From Pirellulales bacterium (GTDB taxonomy: Bacteria > Planctomycetota > Planctomycetia > Pirellulales > JAICIG01): a stretch of 62,978 nucleotides of DNA. The notes under the pieces are model-generated. The model searched no databases and was not told the origin of the DNA. It saw only the letters and a program-made list of their open reading frames with translations. Location of the stretch: NCBI GenBank assembly GCA_035533075.1, contig DATLUO010000021.1, positions 1 through 62,978 on the forward strand, in the 5' to 3' direction. Positions 17,795 to 26,744 of this stretch are shown here, piece by piece (the first letter of the stretch is position 1; each line of letters starts with the position of its first letter). A program made the position numbers and the translations under genes.

Positions 17795-18253
17795 CTACGG
17801 CGATGGGCTCGCCGGCAGCACGATCGCGGGCCGCGTGCTGCCGCGTATCACGTGCTCGGCGGTCGTGCCGAACAGATACGGGTCGATCTTGCCGCGCAGG
17901 CCAAACTTGCCCATCACGATCGCGTCGGCCTTGAGTTCTTCGGCTTTCTTGATGATTTCGAGGAAGGGCGTTCCCTCGACGACGATCGTCATGACTTCGA
18001 TGCCCGAACCGGCCGGCGCTTGATAATCGGCCAGCGCTCGTTCGGCACGGGCACGCATCACGTCCAGCACTTCTTCGCGTGCGGCCAGCTCGTGGGCCAC
18101 GGCGAAGTCGACGTGACGCCGATCCATGACGTGCAAGAGCATGACGACGGGCTCCTTGCCCGACACGAGGTCGATCGCGTAATCGAATGCGCTCCGCGAG
18201 GCGGGCGAGAAATCGACCGGTATCAATAAGGGCCGGAAGGAATCGAGGACCAA
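17795..18253 (-). CDS. universal stress protein (UspA family), start uncertain
   Basis: About 152 residues. The N-terminal LLIPVDFSPASRSAFDYAID and the C-terminal nucleotide-binding loop VMGKFGLRGKIDPYLFGTTA with GSTRPAIVLP are typical UspA. In ATP-binding members the loop is G-x2-G-x9-G-S/T; here the first part is GKFGLRG. No ATG or Shine-Dalgarno lies near the expected N-terminus. I place the start at a TTG (18253), which puts it back to back with the next gene's ATG at 18254; an in-frame ATG near 18335 would add about 27 unconvincing residues and overlap that gene. It is one of three stress-protein genes in this island. Confidence 0.8.
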   Translation of the reverse strand: MVLDSFRPLLIPVDFSPASRSAFDYAIDLVSGKEPVVMLLHVMDRRHVDFAVAHELAAREEVLDVMRARAERALADYQAPAGSGIEVMTIVVEGTPFLEIIKKAEELKADAIVMGKFGLRGKIDPYLFGTTAEHVIRGSTRPAIVLPASPSP

Positions 18254-19018
18254 ATGGAAACCATCAACAAGACCTTGTTTGACTCTTTGATGCGATACGG
18301 CGGCTGGCCCTGCGTATCGTTTTACCTGCCCGTGCATGCGGGCGGATTCGAAGGGCAAGCCGGTCGCGTTCGCCTGAAGAATCTCGTGATTGAGGCCGAA
18401 GAGCGATTGACGGCCCGTGGCATTCGTCCGGTCGAGGCGCGCGATTTCGTGGCGTCGGCCCGTGAACTGGTCGATCGCGACGATTTCTGGAAAAACCAAA
18501 CCAAGGGCCTGGCGGTATTTGTTTCTCCGGAGGCGACGCAGTCGTTTTGGCTGCCGACGACCGTGCCTGAGCTGGCGGTGGTCAACTCGCGGTTCCATAT
18601 TGCGCCGCTGCTCCCGTTGGTCGAACAGGAATGCGACTTTTACATTCTCACCGTCAGTGAAAACCATGTGCGGTTGTTGAAGGCCGATCGCTGGCAGGCT
18701 GGTGAAGCGGCGGTACCGAAGCTGCCAGGCAGTGCCGCGGAAGCATTGCACTACGATCACCCCACGGACACGCGGCAGTTTCACACCGCCGTGTTGGGCC
18801 GCCACATGAGCAAGCTCAGCGCCTATCACGGCAGCGCGGATTTGTTTGAGCAGGAAAAGAACGAACTGCTGGAATACTTCCGGGCAATCGACCATGCGCT
18901 TCACCCCTTGTTGCGCGGAGGGCGCGTCCCGCTGGTGTTCATCGGCGTCGATTATCTCTTTCCGATCTTCCGGGCGGCCAATTCCTATCCCCATTTGGCC
19001 GAAGCCCACATTCCTTGA
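18254..19018 (+). CDS. BaeRF3-family release-factor-like protein, C-terminally truncated
   Basis: A 254-residue protein matching the bacterial archaeo-eukaryotic release-factor family 3: PCVSFYLPVHAGG near the N-terminus, RLKNLVIEAEERLTARGIRP, DFWKNQTKGLAVFVSP, FHIAPLLPLVEQECDFYILT and VPLVFIGVDYLFPIFRAANS. Family members continue about 100 residues past the YPHL segment; this one stops seven residues after it (AEAHIP, then TGA). The family is thought to act on stalled or hibernating ribosomes (inference from the fold). Shine-Dalgarno GAGG precedes the ATG at a good distance. Divergent to a universal stress protein, with the two starts touching. Confidence 0.8.
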   Translation: METINKTLFDSLMRYGGWPCVSFYLPVHAGGFEGQAGRVRLKNLVIEAEERLTARGIRPVEARDFVASARELVDRDDFWKNQTKGLAVFVSPEATQSFWLPTTVPELAVVNSRFHIAPLLPLVEQECDFYILTVSENHVRLLKADRWQAGEAAVPKLPGSAAEALHYDHPTDTRQFHTAVLGRHMSKLSAYHGSADLFEQEKNELLEYFRAIDHALHPLLRGGRVPLVFIGVDYLFPIFRAANSYPHLAEAHIP

Positions 19019-19566
19019 CAACCAGTGATTCCTCGGATTGGGTGGTTTTAGCCATGATCTTTCTCCTTTGCTTTTCTCGCGATAGACGCGGTGAAACGTT
19101 TTTCAACTTGGATCGTACTCCCGATCCCAGCCTTGGCTATAACGAAGATGCGTCGTGACGTCGTGACGGTCGCAAAGGGTATGCCGTCCCCACGTTCGTG
19201 CCCCTGGCCCGCGAAGCCATTGCCGTAGAGCCGCAAAGAAATGAAAGCGTTCTGCGAGCCAGGAGCAGCCGCCGAAGGTTTGTCACGCCGTCTCACGGGG
19301 CGCCGATCCAACCAACTGTTCCAGAGAGCACACATCGCGTGCGAGCTCGCACGTTCTCGCGAGCATCGACGCCGGGGCAGGCTGCATTCCTCGTTTGCAG
19401 TGGCGTATCATGCCGCCGAGACACGCGCGCGTAGACGGTACACGGCTTGCTACGATGCCGAGCCACTGAGAAATGGCGCGCTACTGTATCCGAGTGCATG
19501 AACGAGGTGCAGGGCCATATCCTATTGGTCGTTACGGCCATCGAACCTGAGAGAAGGGGACTACGA
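19019..19566. other. intergenic with an orphan minus-strand translation start
   Basis: No convincing gene in 548 bases. On the minus strand a near-perfect ribosome-binding site AAGGAG stands before an ATG at 19054, followed by MAKTTQSEESLVV, but the frame then runs into the 3' end of the BaeRF3 gene and soon stops. This looks like the left-over 5' end of another gene. Together with the premature end of the BaeRF3 frame 36 bases away it marks a likely deletion junction. Confidence 0.4.
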
Positions 19567-20139
19567 ATGAGCCAGGCAGAAACGGTTCCGGAAGCCCGTT
19601 TACGCAATCCTGCCGATATTCCATTGCAGACGATTGGCGTGGCCACCGATTTCAGCGAAACCGCCGGGTTGGCCTTGAGCTACGGTGCGGCAGTTGTCGG
19701 GCAATTTGGCGGGTCGCTGCACGTTTTGCACGTGTTGCACGAGGCGGGTCTCAGCGCGCTCCACCCCGACGACGCTGCCTGCTTCGAGTCGGCCCGCGGC
19801 TATTTCAACCAGCCGGAAGAAAACGGCCCTCAGGCAGAGCGTAGCCTCCAAGACTCGGTGCGGAACTTTCTCGAGCGTGTCGAGAGAGGAACCAACGAAC
19901 GTTTGCAGACGTTGACATCGTCAGCGTTGCTGGCAAACCTGAAGATCGTGACGGCCATCCGCTACGGCAGTCCGGTCGACGAAATCTGCGACTACGTCCG
20001 GCAAAATGCCATCGACTTGCTTGTGCTCGGAACGCACGGCCACAGGGGGATCAATCATTTTTTGATCGGCAGCGTGGCGGAACGTGTGGTCCGCGCGAGT
20101 CCCTGTCCGGTGTTGACGGTACGACTGCCCAGGTCCTAA
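19567..20139 (+). CDS. universal stress protein (UspA family)
   Basis: A 190-residue protein with the full UspA fold: QTIGVATDFSETAGLALSYG at the N-terminus and the ATP-binding loop LVLGTHGHRGINHFLIGSVA followed by ERVVRASPCPVLTVR, which fits G-x2-G-x9-G-S. An insert of about 35 residues (HPDDAACFESARGYFNQPEE...) lengthens the region after the second strand relative to the usual 140-150-residue protein. The ATG at 19567 has a purine-rich GAAGGGG before it; longer frames upstream are not conserved-looking. It acts in the cytosol in survival under starvation or hypoxia in studied species. Confidence 0.9.
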   Translation: MSQAETVPEARLRNPADIPLQTIGVATDFSETAGLALSYGAAVVGQFGGSLHVLHVLHEAGLSALHPDDAACFESARGYFNQPEENGPQAERSLQDSVRNFLERVERGTNERLQTLTSSALLANLKIVTAIRYGSPVDEICDYVRQNAIDLLVLGTHGHRGINHFLIGSVAERVVRASPCPVLTVRLPRS

Positions 20140-20175
20140 CCCACTGACGTTTTTCTATTCTGGAGGTAAACAGCG

Positions 20176-20388
20176 ATGCAAAGAATTGCCACATTTGGAC
20201 TGATATTGGACATGGCAGGCGATGTAGCCGCGTTTGTGAGCGATCCGAGCGGGACGGCCTTCACCGCGTCTCTTGCTGCGCGCGTGGTGCCGGTACTGGC
20301 CGCGATTTTCCACCACTTCAGACACGCGATTACCGATGCCGCCGACGAAGAGATGGCGGCGTTCCGCGTCGAAACCATTCGTCGCTAG
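20176..20388 (+). CDS. small hypothetical protein
   Basis: A 70-residue protein preceded by a strong Shine-Dalgarno (GGAGGT, 9 bases before the ATG), which is the main support. It starts QRIATFGLILDMAGDVAAF, has a hydrophobic stretch AARVVPVLAAIFHHF, and an acidic-to-basic tail DEEMAAFRVETIRR. I do not recognise it. It lies in the stress island, 36 bases after a universal stress protein gene, and may be co-transcribed with it. Confidence 0.5.
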   Translation: MQRIATFGLILDMAGDVAAFVSDPSGTAFTASLAARVVPVLAAIFHHFRHAITDAADEEMAAFRVETIRR

Positions 20389-20645
20389 CGCTAATAGCCA
20401 ATGATGAAAGTTGTGCTCACTTGGCCCGTCAAGCGTGCGAATGAGCGCAGCTCGACGGACCTGGACTGCCGGTTTGTCGGCATTTGCGGCAGCGTTTCGC
20501 GGCGGAACGCATCTTGCACCGGCAGGCCAAGAACGTTTGCTTGGCCGATTTGGCCGGGAGGTCGAAGCACGGACGAGGATTTCCGCCGGTTGGAGCGTTT
20601 TCAACCGGGGCTTCGTCGTGAACCTAGTGAAGGATGAGGTGATTT

Positions 20646-20999
20646 ATGTTGCGATCGCTGGTACCAGTGCGCGAAAGGCGGCTCGCCCGACCGTTTGAGC
20701 GAATCGTCGATGAAATGGAAGACCTGATCGAACGATTTTGGGAAGGAGGCGACGGCGGCCCGTCGAGGCTGGAAACCTACTATCCCAAGGCGAATCTGGC
20801 CGAGACCGACGGCAACTTCGAGCTCAGCGTCGATCTGCCCGGCATGAAGCCCGAAGAGATCAAGGTCGAAATGCGAAACGGCAACCTGGTGGTCTCGGGC
20901 GAGCGGAAAGAGGAGAAGGAAGAAAAGGGGAAGACGTATCACCGCGTCGAACGCAGCTACGGCTCGTTCTGCCGCACGATTCCGCTGCCGGCCAACTGA
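20646..20999 (+). CDS. Hsp20/alpha-crystallin small heat-shock protein, C-terminally truncated
   Basis: A 117-residue protein. After an N-terminal arm (about 1-45) the alpha-crystallin domain begins YYPKANLAETDGNFELSVDL, with PGMKPEEIKVEMRNGNLVVS and GKTYHRVERSYGSFCRTIPL. It ends at PAN with TGA, whereas family members continue with about 35-40 residues containing the last strand (GVLTVTLPK type) and the IxI tail needed for oligomer assembly. No continuation is seen in any frame downstream. It is a holdase chaperone in principle; without the tail it is probably non-functional or dimeric. Hsp20 (HspX/Acr) is also a hallmark of the mycobacterial dormancy regulon. Confidence 0.85.
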   Translation: MLRSLVPVRERRLARPFERIVDEMEDLIERFWEGGDGGPSRLETYYPKANLAETDGNFELSVDLPGMKPEEIKVEMRNGNLVVSGERKEEKEEKGKTYHRVERSYGSFCRTIPLPAN

Positions 21000-21260
21000 G
21001 ATGTCAAGCTTTGGCGCGCGAGCTTATCTAAAACTCACAATGCGCTCACGCGAGCCGGCTTTTTCTTTTTCGACCCAAGCTGCGAGCTGTGCTCAGAGGG
21101 ACACACCGCGCGCCCGATCGCTCATTTACCATTCTTTGCGCCCAGCGAATCTGCGGATTGTGCGGAGATTTCCGGGCGGCATGAGCATTGCTTCACCGTG
21201 GGCAATGTCTTTCTGCCACGGTGGCGGAGGCGGTGCTTTCAGCATGGAGAAGGTGTTGTG

Positions 21261-21644
21261 ATGAATCGTTCGTTTCTGGTTGCGGCGGCTTTGTTTTTGG
21301 CAGTTGTGGGGATGTCCTTGATGTCCGGCGGGAATGTGGCGCAGGCCGGCCATCGCGGCTGCTACGGCTCGGGTTGCTACGGCTGCGATGGAGGTTGTTC
21401 GGGTTGTTACGGCGGCTGTTACGGCTGCCACGGGCGTCGGCGGCACGGCTGCTACGGCTGCAATGGATGTCAAGGGGGCAATGGGTGCTACGGCTGCCAA
21501 GGGTGCAGCGGCATGAATGGCGGTCAGGCCCAGCCGGCAGCGCCTCCGGCACCGGCGCCGGATACAAGTACCAGTGCTCCCAAGGCGAACAAGGCGGCGA
21601 GCAAGAACAATGCTTCGCCGCGCCGCTCGGCGACGCGCGGCTGA
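21261..21644 (+). CDS. secreted Gly/Cys/Tyr-rich protein with GCYGC repeats
   Basis: A 127-residue protein. The signal peptide (MNRSFLVAAALFLAVVGMSL..., cleavage after AQA) leads into about 60 residues of tandem GCYGC-type units (GCYGSGCYGCDGGC and so on), then a Pro/Ala/Lys/Ser-rich tail ending RRSATRG. The roughly 18 cysteines outside the membrane suggest a disulfide-linked or metal-binding envelope layer, as proposed for other planctomycete Cys-rich wall proteins (inference). The ATG at 21261 is taken because it gives the signal peptide; an upstream GTG frame does not. It resembles in style the CCEPTC protein at 61112. Confidence 0.7.
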   Translation: MNRSFLVAAALFLAVVGMSLMSGGNVAQAGHRGCYGSGCYGCDGGCSGCYGGCYGCHGRRRHGCYGCNGCQGGNGCYGCQGCSGMNGGQAQPAAPPAPAPDTSTSAPKANKAASKNNASPRRSATRG

Positions 21645-21739
21645 TGAAACGGAGCCGCTCGGCCACGGGCCACCGCGGCGGAAACCCGCGGTGGCCCGAG
21701 CCACGCTGAATCCAAAAGAAGAAAGAAGGGAACGAACCA

Positions 21740-22177
21740 ATGTCCGTCGGTCGAATTTGCAGCCGTGAAGTCCAGCTTGCCGAAACCAAAGACTCGGCCG
21801 CCGTTGCCGCGAAGCGAATGCGAGACTCTAACGTCGGCACACTTGTCGTGCTTGATGATCACAAGAAACCAATCGGGATCGTCACCGATCGCGACCTGGT
21901 GGCGAGGGTCATGGCCGCGGGCAAAGATCCTCACGGGTGTACGGTTGGCGATATAATGACCCGCTCGCCCAAATCGGTGCGCGACGACGCGCCTATCGAA
22001 GATGCCTTAGTCCAGATGTGCGGACTCGGCCTGCGCCGCATGATCGTGGTCGACAAGGAGCATCGATTGGTCGGCATCATCAGCCTCGACGACATTTTGT
22101 CGCTGCTCGGCGAAGAGCTCAGCCGCATCGGCCGTTTGCTCGACCATCAAATCGCCGCCGCACGCCGCGACCGATAG
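21740..22177 (+). CDS. CBS-domain pair protein
   Basis: A 145-residue protein consisting of two CBS domains: VGRICSREVQLAETKDSAAV to IGIVTDRDLVARVMAAG, and VGDIMTRSPKSVRDDAPIED to VGIISLDDILSLLGEEL. Paired CBS domains bind adenine nucleotides and report energy state. A stand-alone CBS pair of this length resembles Hrp1 (Rv2626c) of the mycobacterial DosR regulon in size and layout. It lies in the stress island between the Cys-rich protein and a DUF2267 gene, all on the plus strand. Confidence 0.9.
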   Translation: MSVGRICSREVQLAETKDSAAVAAKRMRDSNVGTLVVLDDHKKPIGIVTDRDLVARVMAAGKDPHGCTVGDIMTRSPKSVRDDAPIEDALVQMCGLGLRRMIVVDKEHRLVGIISLDDILSLLGEELSRIGRLLDHQIAAARRDR

Positions 22178-22246
22178 CCCCACACGAGGGCCGTGATTCG
22201 CAGACCATTCTTGATAGCCATTTCACCTACAACGAGGGAACAGGCC

Positions 22247-22669
22247 ATGAGCCACACGAATGCCGCGTTTGATGCGACGGTGCAGGCGACCAATGCCTGG
22301 GTTGCCGACCTGGCGGCCCGCCTTGGTTGGAGCGATCACCACCATGCTTACATGGCCCTGCGGGCGGTCTTGCACGCCTTGCGCGACCGGTTGAGCGTCG
22401 AGCACGTGGCCGACCTGTCGGCCCAGTTGCCGATGCTCGTGCGAGGGTTCTATTACGAAGGCTGGCATCCGGCCGGCAAACCGCTCAAAGATCGCAAAGA
22501 GGATGACTTCCTCGAACATGTCGCCGACAACCTGCGAGGCGCCCCGGACGCCGACCCGCGCCAAGTCACCCGCGCCGTGTTCGCGCTTCTTAGGCAGCAC
22601 GTCAGTCACGGTGAAATCGAATCGCTGAGGGCGACGCTGCCGCACGAGCTTAAGCTGCTCTGGAAGTGA
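22247..22669 (+). CDS. DUF2267 domain protein
   Basis: A 140-residue protein: FDATVQATNAWVADLAARLG, HAYMALRAVLHALRDRLSVE and LSAQLPMLVRGFYYEGWHPA are the DUF2267 signature, with a second half repeat ending LRATLPHELKLLWK. The function is unknown; the family is frequently found with CBS, BON, Hsp20 and universal stress genes, as here. The ATG at 22247 is chosen over an upstream in-frame ATG at 22193 because the family starts here. Its 3' end overlaps that of the convergent PPDK-like gene by 64 bases. Confidence 0.88.
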   Translation: MSHTNAAFDATVQATNAWVADLAARLGWSDHHHAYMALRAVLHALRDRLSVEHVADLSAQLPMLVRGFYYEGWHPAGKPLKDRKEDDFLEHVADNLRGAPDADPRQVTRAVFALLRQHVSHGEIESLRATLPHELKLLWK

Positions 22670-24273
22670 GCTTTCCAGCGTTTGACCTGTTCCAAATATG
22701 CGGTCGGCTGTTCGACGCGAACGTCAAGTCGGCCCGCATAAACCTCGCCCGATTGGCCGTCGGCTGAGATCCAATCTCCTTCGGCGAACGACCGATCACC
22801 GATTTCGCAATGCTGCAAGCCGTCCGGCACGATCAGCTCGCGGCATCCGACCACGCAGGCCTTGTTGAGTTGCCGAGCGACGACGGCGGCGTGCGACGTG
22901 CGTCCTCCCCGAGCGGTAACAATGCCGGCGGAGGATGCCAGTCCGGCGATGTCGGCCGTCGTGATATCGCCGCGCACCAGGACGGGCGCCTGGCCCTTGG
23001 CGGCGAAGGTGGCTGCTGCCTCGGGCGTCAGCGCGATGGGGCCAATGGCCACTCCTGATCCAGCCGGCGTCCCGCGACACAGCGGCCTTAACCCGTCAGG
23101 GGGCGCCAAACGAACCGACTTCAGCTCGTCGAGGTCGTACCCGCTCAATCTGTCGAGCGCGGTCGTTTCGTCGATCCGTCCTTCAGCGACGAGGTTGCAG
23201 GCGATACGCAGGGCGGCCAGCGGAGTTCTTTTGGCGGTGCGCGTTTGAAGCACGTACAACCGCCCCTCTTGGATGGTGAATTCGAAATCTTGCACGTCGC
23301 CGAAAAGGTGCTCCAGTCGTCCCGCGGTTCGAACGAGTTCGCGATAGACCTCGGGCAGAATCCGCTCCAGGGCCGCGCTGCCCCGTGTGCCACGTCGCCC
23401 GCCGACGATATCCTCGCCTTGTGAGCCCGGCAGAAAATCGAAGTAGAGACCGGTTTCGCCGGTGGCCGGGTCGCGCGTGAAGGCCACGCCCGACCCGGAG
23501 TTTCCACCCAGGTTGCCGTAAACCATGGTTTGGATTGTGACGGCAGTCCCTGGCAGGTGCTCCAGCCTTCGCAGACGGCGGAACTCAACGGCGCGGGCGC
23601 TTTGCCAAGACCGGAACACGGCTTCGACCGCCGCGACCAATTGCTCGCGCGGATTCTGCGGAAAAGCGTGGCCGACTTGCGACGAAAACCATGCCAGCGA
23701 TTCTTCAGCGATTTCTCGCAGGGCCGCGGCATCGAGCTCCGCCGGCGACGCAACGCGATCGCTCGCCAGCCGGGCATCGACCCGCCGTTCAAACGGCTCC
23801 GCAGCCAGCCCGTGGACTGCCTCGCCGTAACTTTGCACCAGGCGTCGGTAGCTGTCCCACGCATGACGTGGGTTGCCGGTGAGACACACCAGGGCCGATA
23901 CGGTGCGGTCGGTCAGTCCGACATCCAGTACGGTATCGAGCATGCCGGGCATCGAGACGGCCGCCCCCGAGCGGACCGACAAGAGCAATGGCCGTCGCTC
24001 GCCGCCGTAGACCAAGCCGGTTGCCTTGCCCAACCGTTCCACCTGTTCCGTCAGCAGCTCGGCAAAGTTCTCAACCAATCGACGACCGCAATCGAAGTAA
24101 TCGCGGCAGAAGGAGACGGGCAGCACAAAGCCGGGCGGCACGCGAACACCCTCTTCGGCCAGGCGGATCAAATTTGCCGCTTTGCTTCCGACACTCTCGG
24201 CCGTGACCGCGGTCCGGTCGACGCCAGGGCAACCGAAGAAGACAATCTGCTTGGTCGAATCGCCGGCGTTCAT
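22606..24273 (-). CDS. short pyruvate phosphate dikinase-like protein lacking the PEP/pyruvate domain
   Basis: A 555-residue protein; full PPDK is about 880. The ATP-grasp region is present (VGSKAANLIRLAEEGVRVPP; LLLSVRSGAAVSMPGMLDTV; MVYGNLGGNSGSGVAFTRDP), and so is the swivelling phospho-His domain, with TARGGRTSHAAVVARQLNKA at about 455-475. The C-terminal TIM barrel that binds PEP/pyruvate is missing; the protein ends in a Ser-rich tail. It could pass phosphate from ATP to its His and then to another protein rather than to pyruvate (inference). It lies 13 bases after the PhoU-domain gene, in one operon. The 3' end overlaps the convergent DUF2267 gene, so the present C-terminus may result from a deletion. 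Confidence 0.85.
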   Translation of the reverse strand: MNAGDSTKQIVFFGCPGVDRTAVTAESVGSKAANLIRLAEEGVRVPPGFVLPVSFCRDYFDCGRRLVENFAELLTEQVERLGKATGLVYGGERRPLLLSVRSGAAVSMPGMLDTVLDVGLTDRTVSALVCLTGNPRHAWDSYRRLVQSYGEAVHGLAAEPFERRVDARLASDRVASPAELDAAALREIAEESLAWFSSQVGHAFPQNPREQLVAAVEAVFRSWQSARAVEFRRLRRLEHLPGTAVTIQTMVYGNLGGNSGSGVAFTRDPATGETGLYFDFLPGSQGEDIVGGRRGTRGSAALERILPEVYRELVRTAGRLEHLFGDVQDFEFTIQEGRLYVLQTRTAKRTPLAALRIACNLVAEGRIDETTALDRLSGYDLDELKSVRLAPPDGLRPLCRGTPAGSGVAIGPIALTPEAAATFAAKGQAPVLVRGDITTADIAGLASSAGIVTARGGRTSHAAVVARQLNKACVVGCRELIVPDGLQHCEIGDRSFAEGDWISADGQSGEVYAGRLDVRVEQPTAYLEQVKRWKAHFQSSLSSCGSVALSDSISP

Positions 24274-24286
24274 GGGTCTCCGGCAA

Positions 24287-26251
24287 TCACCTGGTTATCG
24301 CATCGCCGAACACATAGTCGCGCAAGTTGAGCGCGGAGCGCATCAGTACGTCGGCGGCCGCCTCGAGATTGTCGGCAATTTCCGTAAAAAGGTGGAGTTG
24401 TTTGAAATCACCTGAAAACATAAGGATGCCGGACTTGGCCCGACGATGGGCGTCGTCGGCCTGGTGCTCGGCAAGCTGCGTCCGATCTACCGCTTGTAGA
24501 AAATCTTCAATTCGTTCGCGCGCGCTGCCGCGATGCACATAGCGGGCGTTCTCCAGAGCCTTCAGATACTCTTGCGCCCCCTGCACGAGCAGCCACGACA
24601 ACTCCTCGAGTGCTGCCAACGAACCGTTGGTCGCGCCGTCGCTCGGCAACAAGTTGATCAGAAAGACGGCTTCCTCGAGCTTGTCGGCCGCGTCGTCGGC
24701 CGTCCGCACCAGATCGATCAGCGGCTGCGACGATTCGCTCCGCCAGCCGCGAGCCGCCCGGCAGCGATTGAGCAATTCGTCGGCGCGGTGTTCCCAAAGC
24801 TTCGCCCTCCGGGCGGTGCGGTCCAAGTAGTCTCGGTCACCCGCCTCGATGCCCAACAACAGGCAATCGCGTGACGCCGTAGCCAGTTCGACGATCAAGG
24901 TGGCATGCTCGCCGGCCACCGTCAGAAGTCCCTCTTGGATGGTGTCGAGATTGCGCCGCAGCTCGGCGCGGATTTCATCGCGGATGAGTGCGTCGGAGCG
25001 GCCGGCCAGCAAGCCCTCGGCCGTGGTCCGCAGCATGAACTTGAGGAATTCCGCGGTGCGAGACTCGCCCAGCATATCCGCGAGTTGGCCGCCCCACTGT
25101 AGCGGCCCCTGAGCGATAAGCCGCAGCGCGTCGAATACAAGTTGCTCGCCGCCCAGCTTCAAAAACGCCCTGTGTCCGAAGCTGTTGGCAGCGGCCCAAT
25201 CCAGGACATCGAGGCAAACCTCTTTGGGGGCCAGCTTTCGCAGCCGTTTGCGGGCCCGGTTCCAGTCGATCAGGAAGACGAGCCGCGACCCAAGCAACGT
25301 GAGATCGCCGGCAAGCGCATCGTGGCCGCCCGCGACGAAGGTGCCGACGCTCAGGTGGTACAGATCCCGTAAGCCAGCCGATCGTTTCGACACGGTATCG
25401 TTCCATGCCACGGCGAGCGGTCGCAGCAGGGCCTGGAAAGAGGCCAGCCGTTGAATGTGGATGTCGCTGTAGGTCACCGTCACTTTCGGCGGCTCGATGC
25501 GGACCACCAGCACGTGCGCCTCCGTCAAACCGATGTCGTTTTGCAGCACCAGCGCGCCACGGTCGTGAGTGGCCGTCGTACCGAGGCCTGGGTGGTCGAA
25601 CTTCAGTTTCTCGGTTTGGTGGACGCCCGCCATGAAGGCCGCCACAAGTCCACGATCGTCGTCCGTCAGCCCGTAAACCGCCGCCCCCGCGACCGATTCC
25701 GTGGAGATTTGCCGTTGCCGCCGGTTGATCTCCTTGTGCAAATCCATAATGAGGGTGTGCAGACTGTCTTCTTGTCCGGTCGGTGCCAGCGCGACGCGAT
25801 CAATTGTGTCACCGTCGATCGAGTCGTCGTCCGGCGGACACAAGGAAGCCAGGCATGCGCCGAGACGGTGCTGATAGTCGGCGCCCGGACGACCGTCGTC
25901 CGTCGAGGCAGTCGTCGCGTCGACTTCGATCGGCACGAGCATTTGCCGTATTTGGTCGACCAGCAATTCATAGATTTGCCGCGCCCCCGGAATAGCGTAC
26001 CGGTGGTCGGCCTCCTTGTGGCTTTGCTCGACCACCGAGTCAAATTCGACATCGGTCACGCCGCACGCGAGCCTCTCCGTTTTCAGATCCACGGTGCCTG
26101 CGTCCGGACGATCGGCATGGGCTTTTGCGGCTTGCAGCAGTGCGACCAGATACTTGGCGCGGTCGTTGGCTGCCAACGCCGCGTTGACGACGTTGGGCAA
26201 GATCAGCGATCTCTCGCCCAGTTCCGACACAATCTGAGATTTGCCGGTCAT
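24287..26251 (-). CDS. large protein with C-terminal PhoU/DUF47 domain
   Basis: A 654-residue protein. The C-terminal 200 residues (SRDCLLLGIEAGDRDYLDRT, ADELLNRCRAARGWRSESSQ, VRTADDAADKLEEAVFLINL, FTEIADNLEAAADVLMRSAL) form the helical bundle of the DUF47/PhoU family with its E/D-x3-D-like metal-binding repeats. The N-terminal 430 residues are not a domain I recognise; they are helical with a beta-rich part near DIGLTEAHVLVVRIEPPKVT. PhoU-like proteins regulate phosphate transport and, in several bacteria, persistence. The start at 26251 is chosen for its Shine-Dalgarno (AAGG, 7 bases away); an ATG at 26278 is also in frame. First gene of an operon with the short PPDK. Confidence 0.75.
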   Translation of the reverse strand: MTGKSQIVSELGERSLILPNVVNAALAANDRAKYLVALLQAAKAHADRPDAGTVDLKTERLACGVTDVEFDSVVEQSHKEADHRYAIPGARQIYELLVDQIRQMLVPIEVDATTASTDDGRPGADYQHRLGACLASLCPPDDDSIDGDTIDRVALAPTGQEDSLHTLIMDLHKEINRRQRQISTESVAGAAVYGLTDDDRGLVAAFMAGVHQTEKLKFDHPGLGTTATHDRGALVLQNDIGLTEAHVLVVRIEPPKVTVTYSDIHIQRLASFQALLRPLAVAWNDTVSKRSAGLRDLYHLSVGTFVAGGHDALAGDLTLLGSRLVFLIDWNRARKRLRKLAPKEVCLDVLDWAAANSFGHRAFLKLGGEQLVFDALRLIAQGPLQWGGQLADMLGESRTAEFLKFMLRTTAEGLLAGRSDALIRDEIRAELRRNLDTIQEGLLTVAGEHATLIVELATASRDCLLLGIEAGDRDYLDRTARRAKLWEHRADELLNRCRAARGWRSESSQPLIDLVRTADDAADKLEEAVFLINLLPSDGATNGSLAALEELSWLLVQGAQEYLKALENARYVHRGSARERIEDFLQAVDRTQLAEHQADDAHRRAKSGILMFSGDFKQLHLFTEIADNLEAAADVLMRSALNLRDYVFGDAITR

Positions 26252-26744
26252 GATGTTACCTTGTTCCGATTCTACCAAAAAACCGTCGGCGTGGGGGCTG
26301 ACTACCCGTCATGCTCGATCTTGCGGAGCGACGACGTCATCGCGACGACGGAGCATGGTCGGCCGCCTCGCTTCCACCGGTGCCGGTCGGTCCGCTGCCG
26401 CCGGTCTCCGTGTTGAACGCGCTTGCAGCTTGTGTGCCGCGAGGTGTCACGTGCCTTAGTGCGATTCTCAACCGCCGCCTGGCGGCCCGCTGACTCCTCG
26501 CGCTGTGCGGCAAGGCGCGCACTGTGTGACAAAAAGCGACACTGGCTCGTCATGACTTGCGATCCCTCGCCACGGTCCGATGTGCGAAGAGTCGCGTGCG
26601 AAGCGTAAAAAACGGGCTGCAAAGCCGTTCGGAGCCTTCATTTCAATCGGCCCGGCAAGCCGGCACAGGGAATGCTAAAAAGCCGGTCCGAGTTACTGAG
26701 GTCCGCCTTGTTCCACGCCCGGAGTTATCGACCATGTTGCAGAT
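26252..26744. other. intergenic region between divergent stress genes
   Basis: About 490 bases between the minus-strand PhoU-domain gene and the plus-strand genes that follow. No reading frame has protein-like composition. It should contain the promoters of both directions, but I see no consensus box good enough to name. Confidence 0.4.

Noticed and set aside
20997-20999. UGA ending the Hsp20 gene as a second selenocysteine codon
   Set aside because: The sequence after it does not continue as Hsp20, family members have no Cys or Sec there and no hairpin follows at the right distance; truncation is the better reading.
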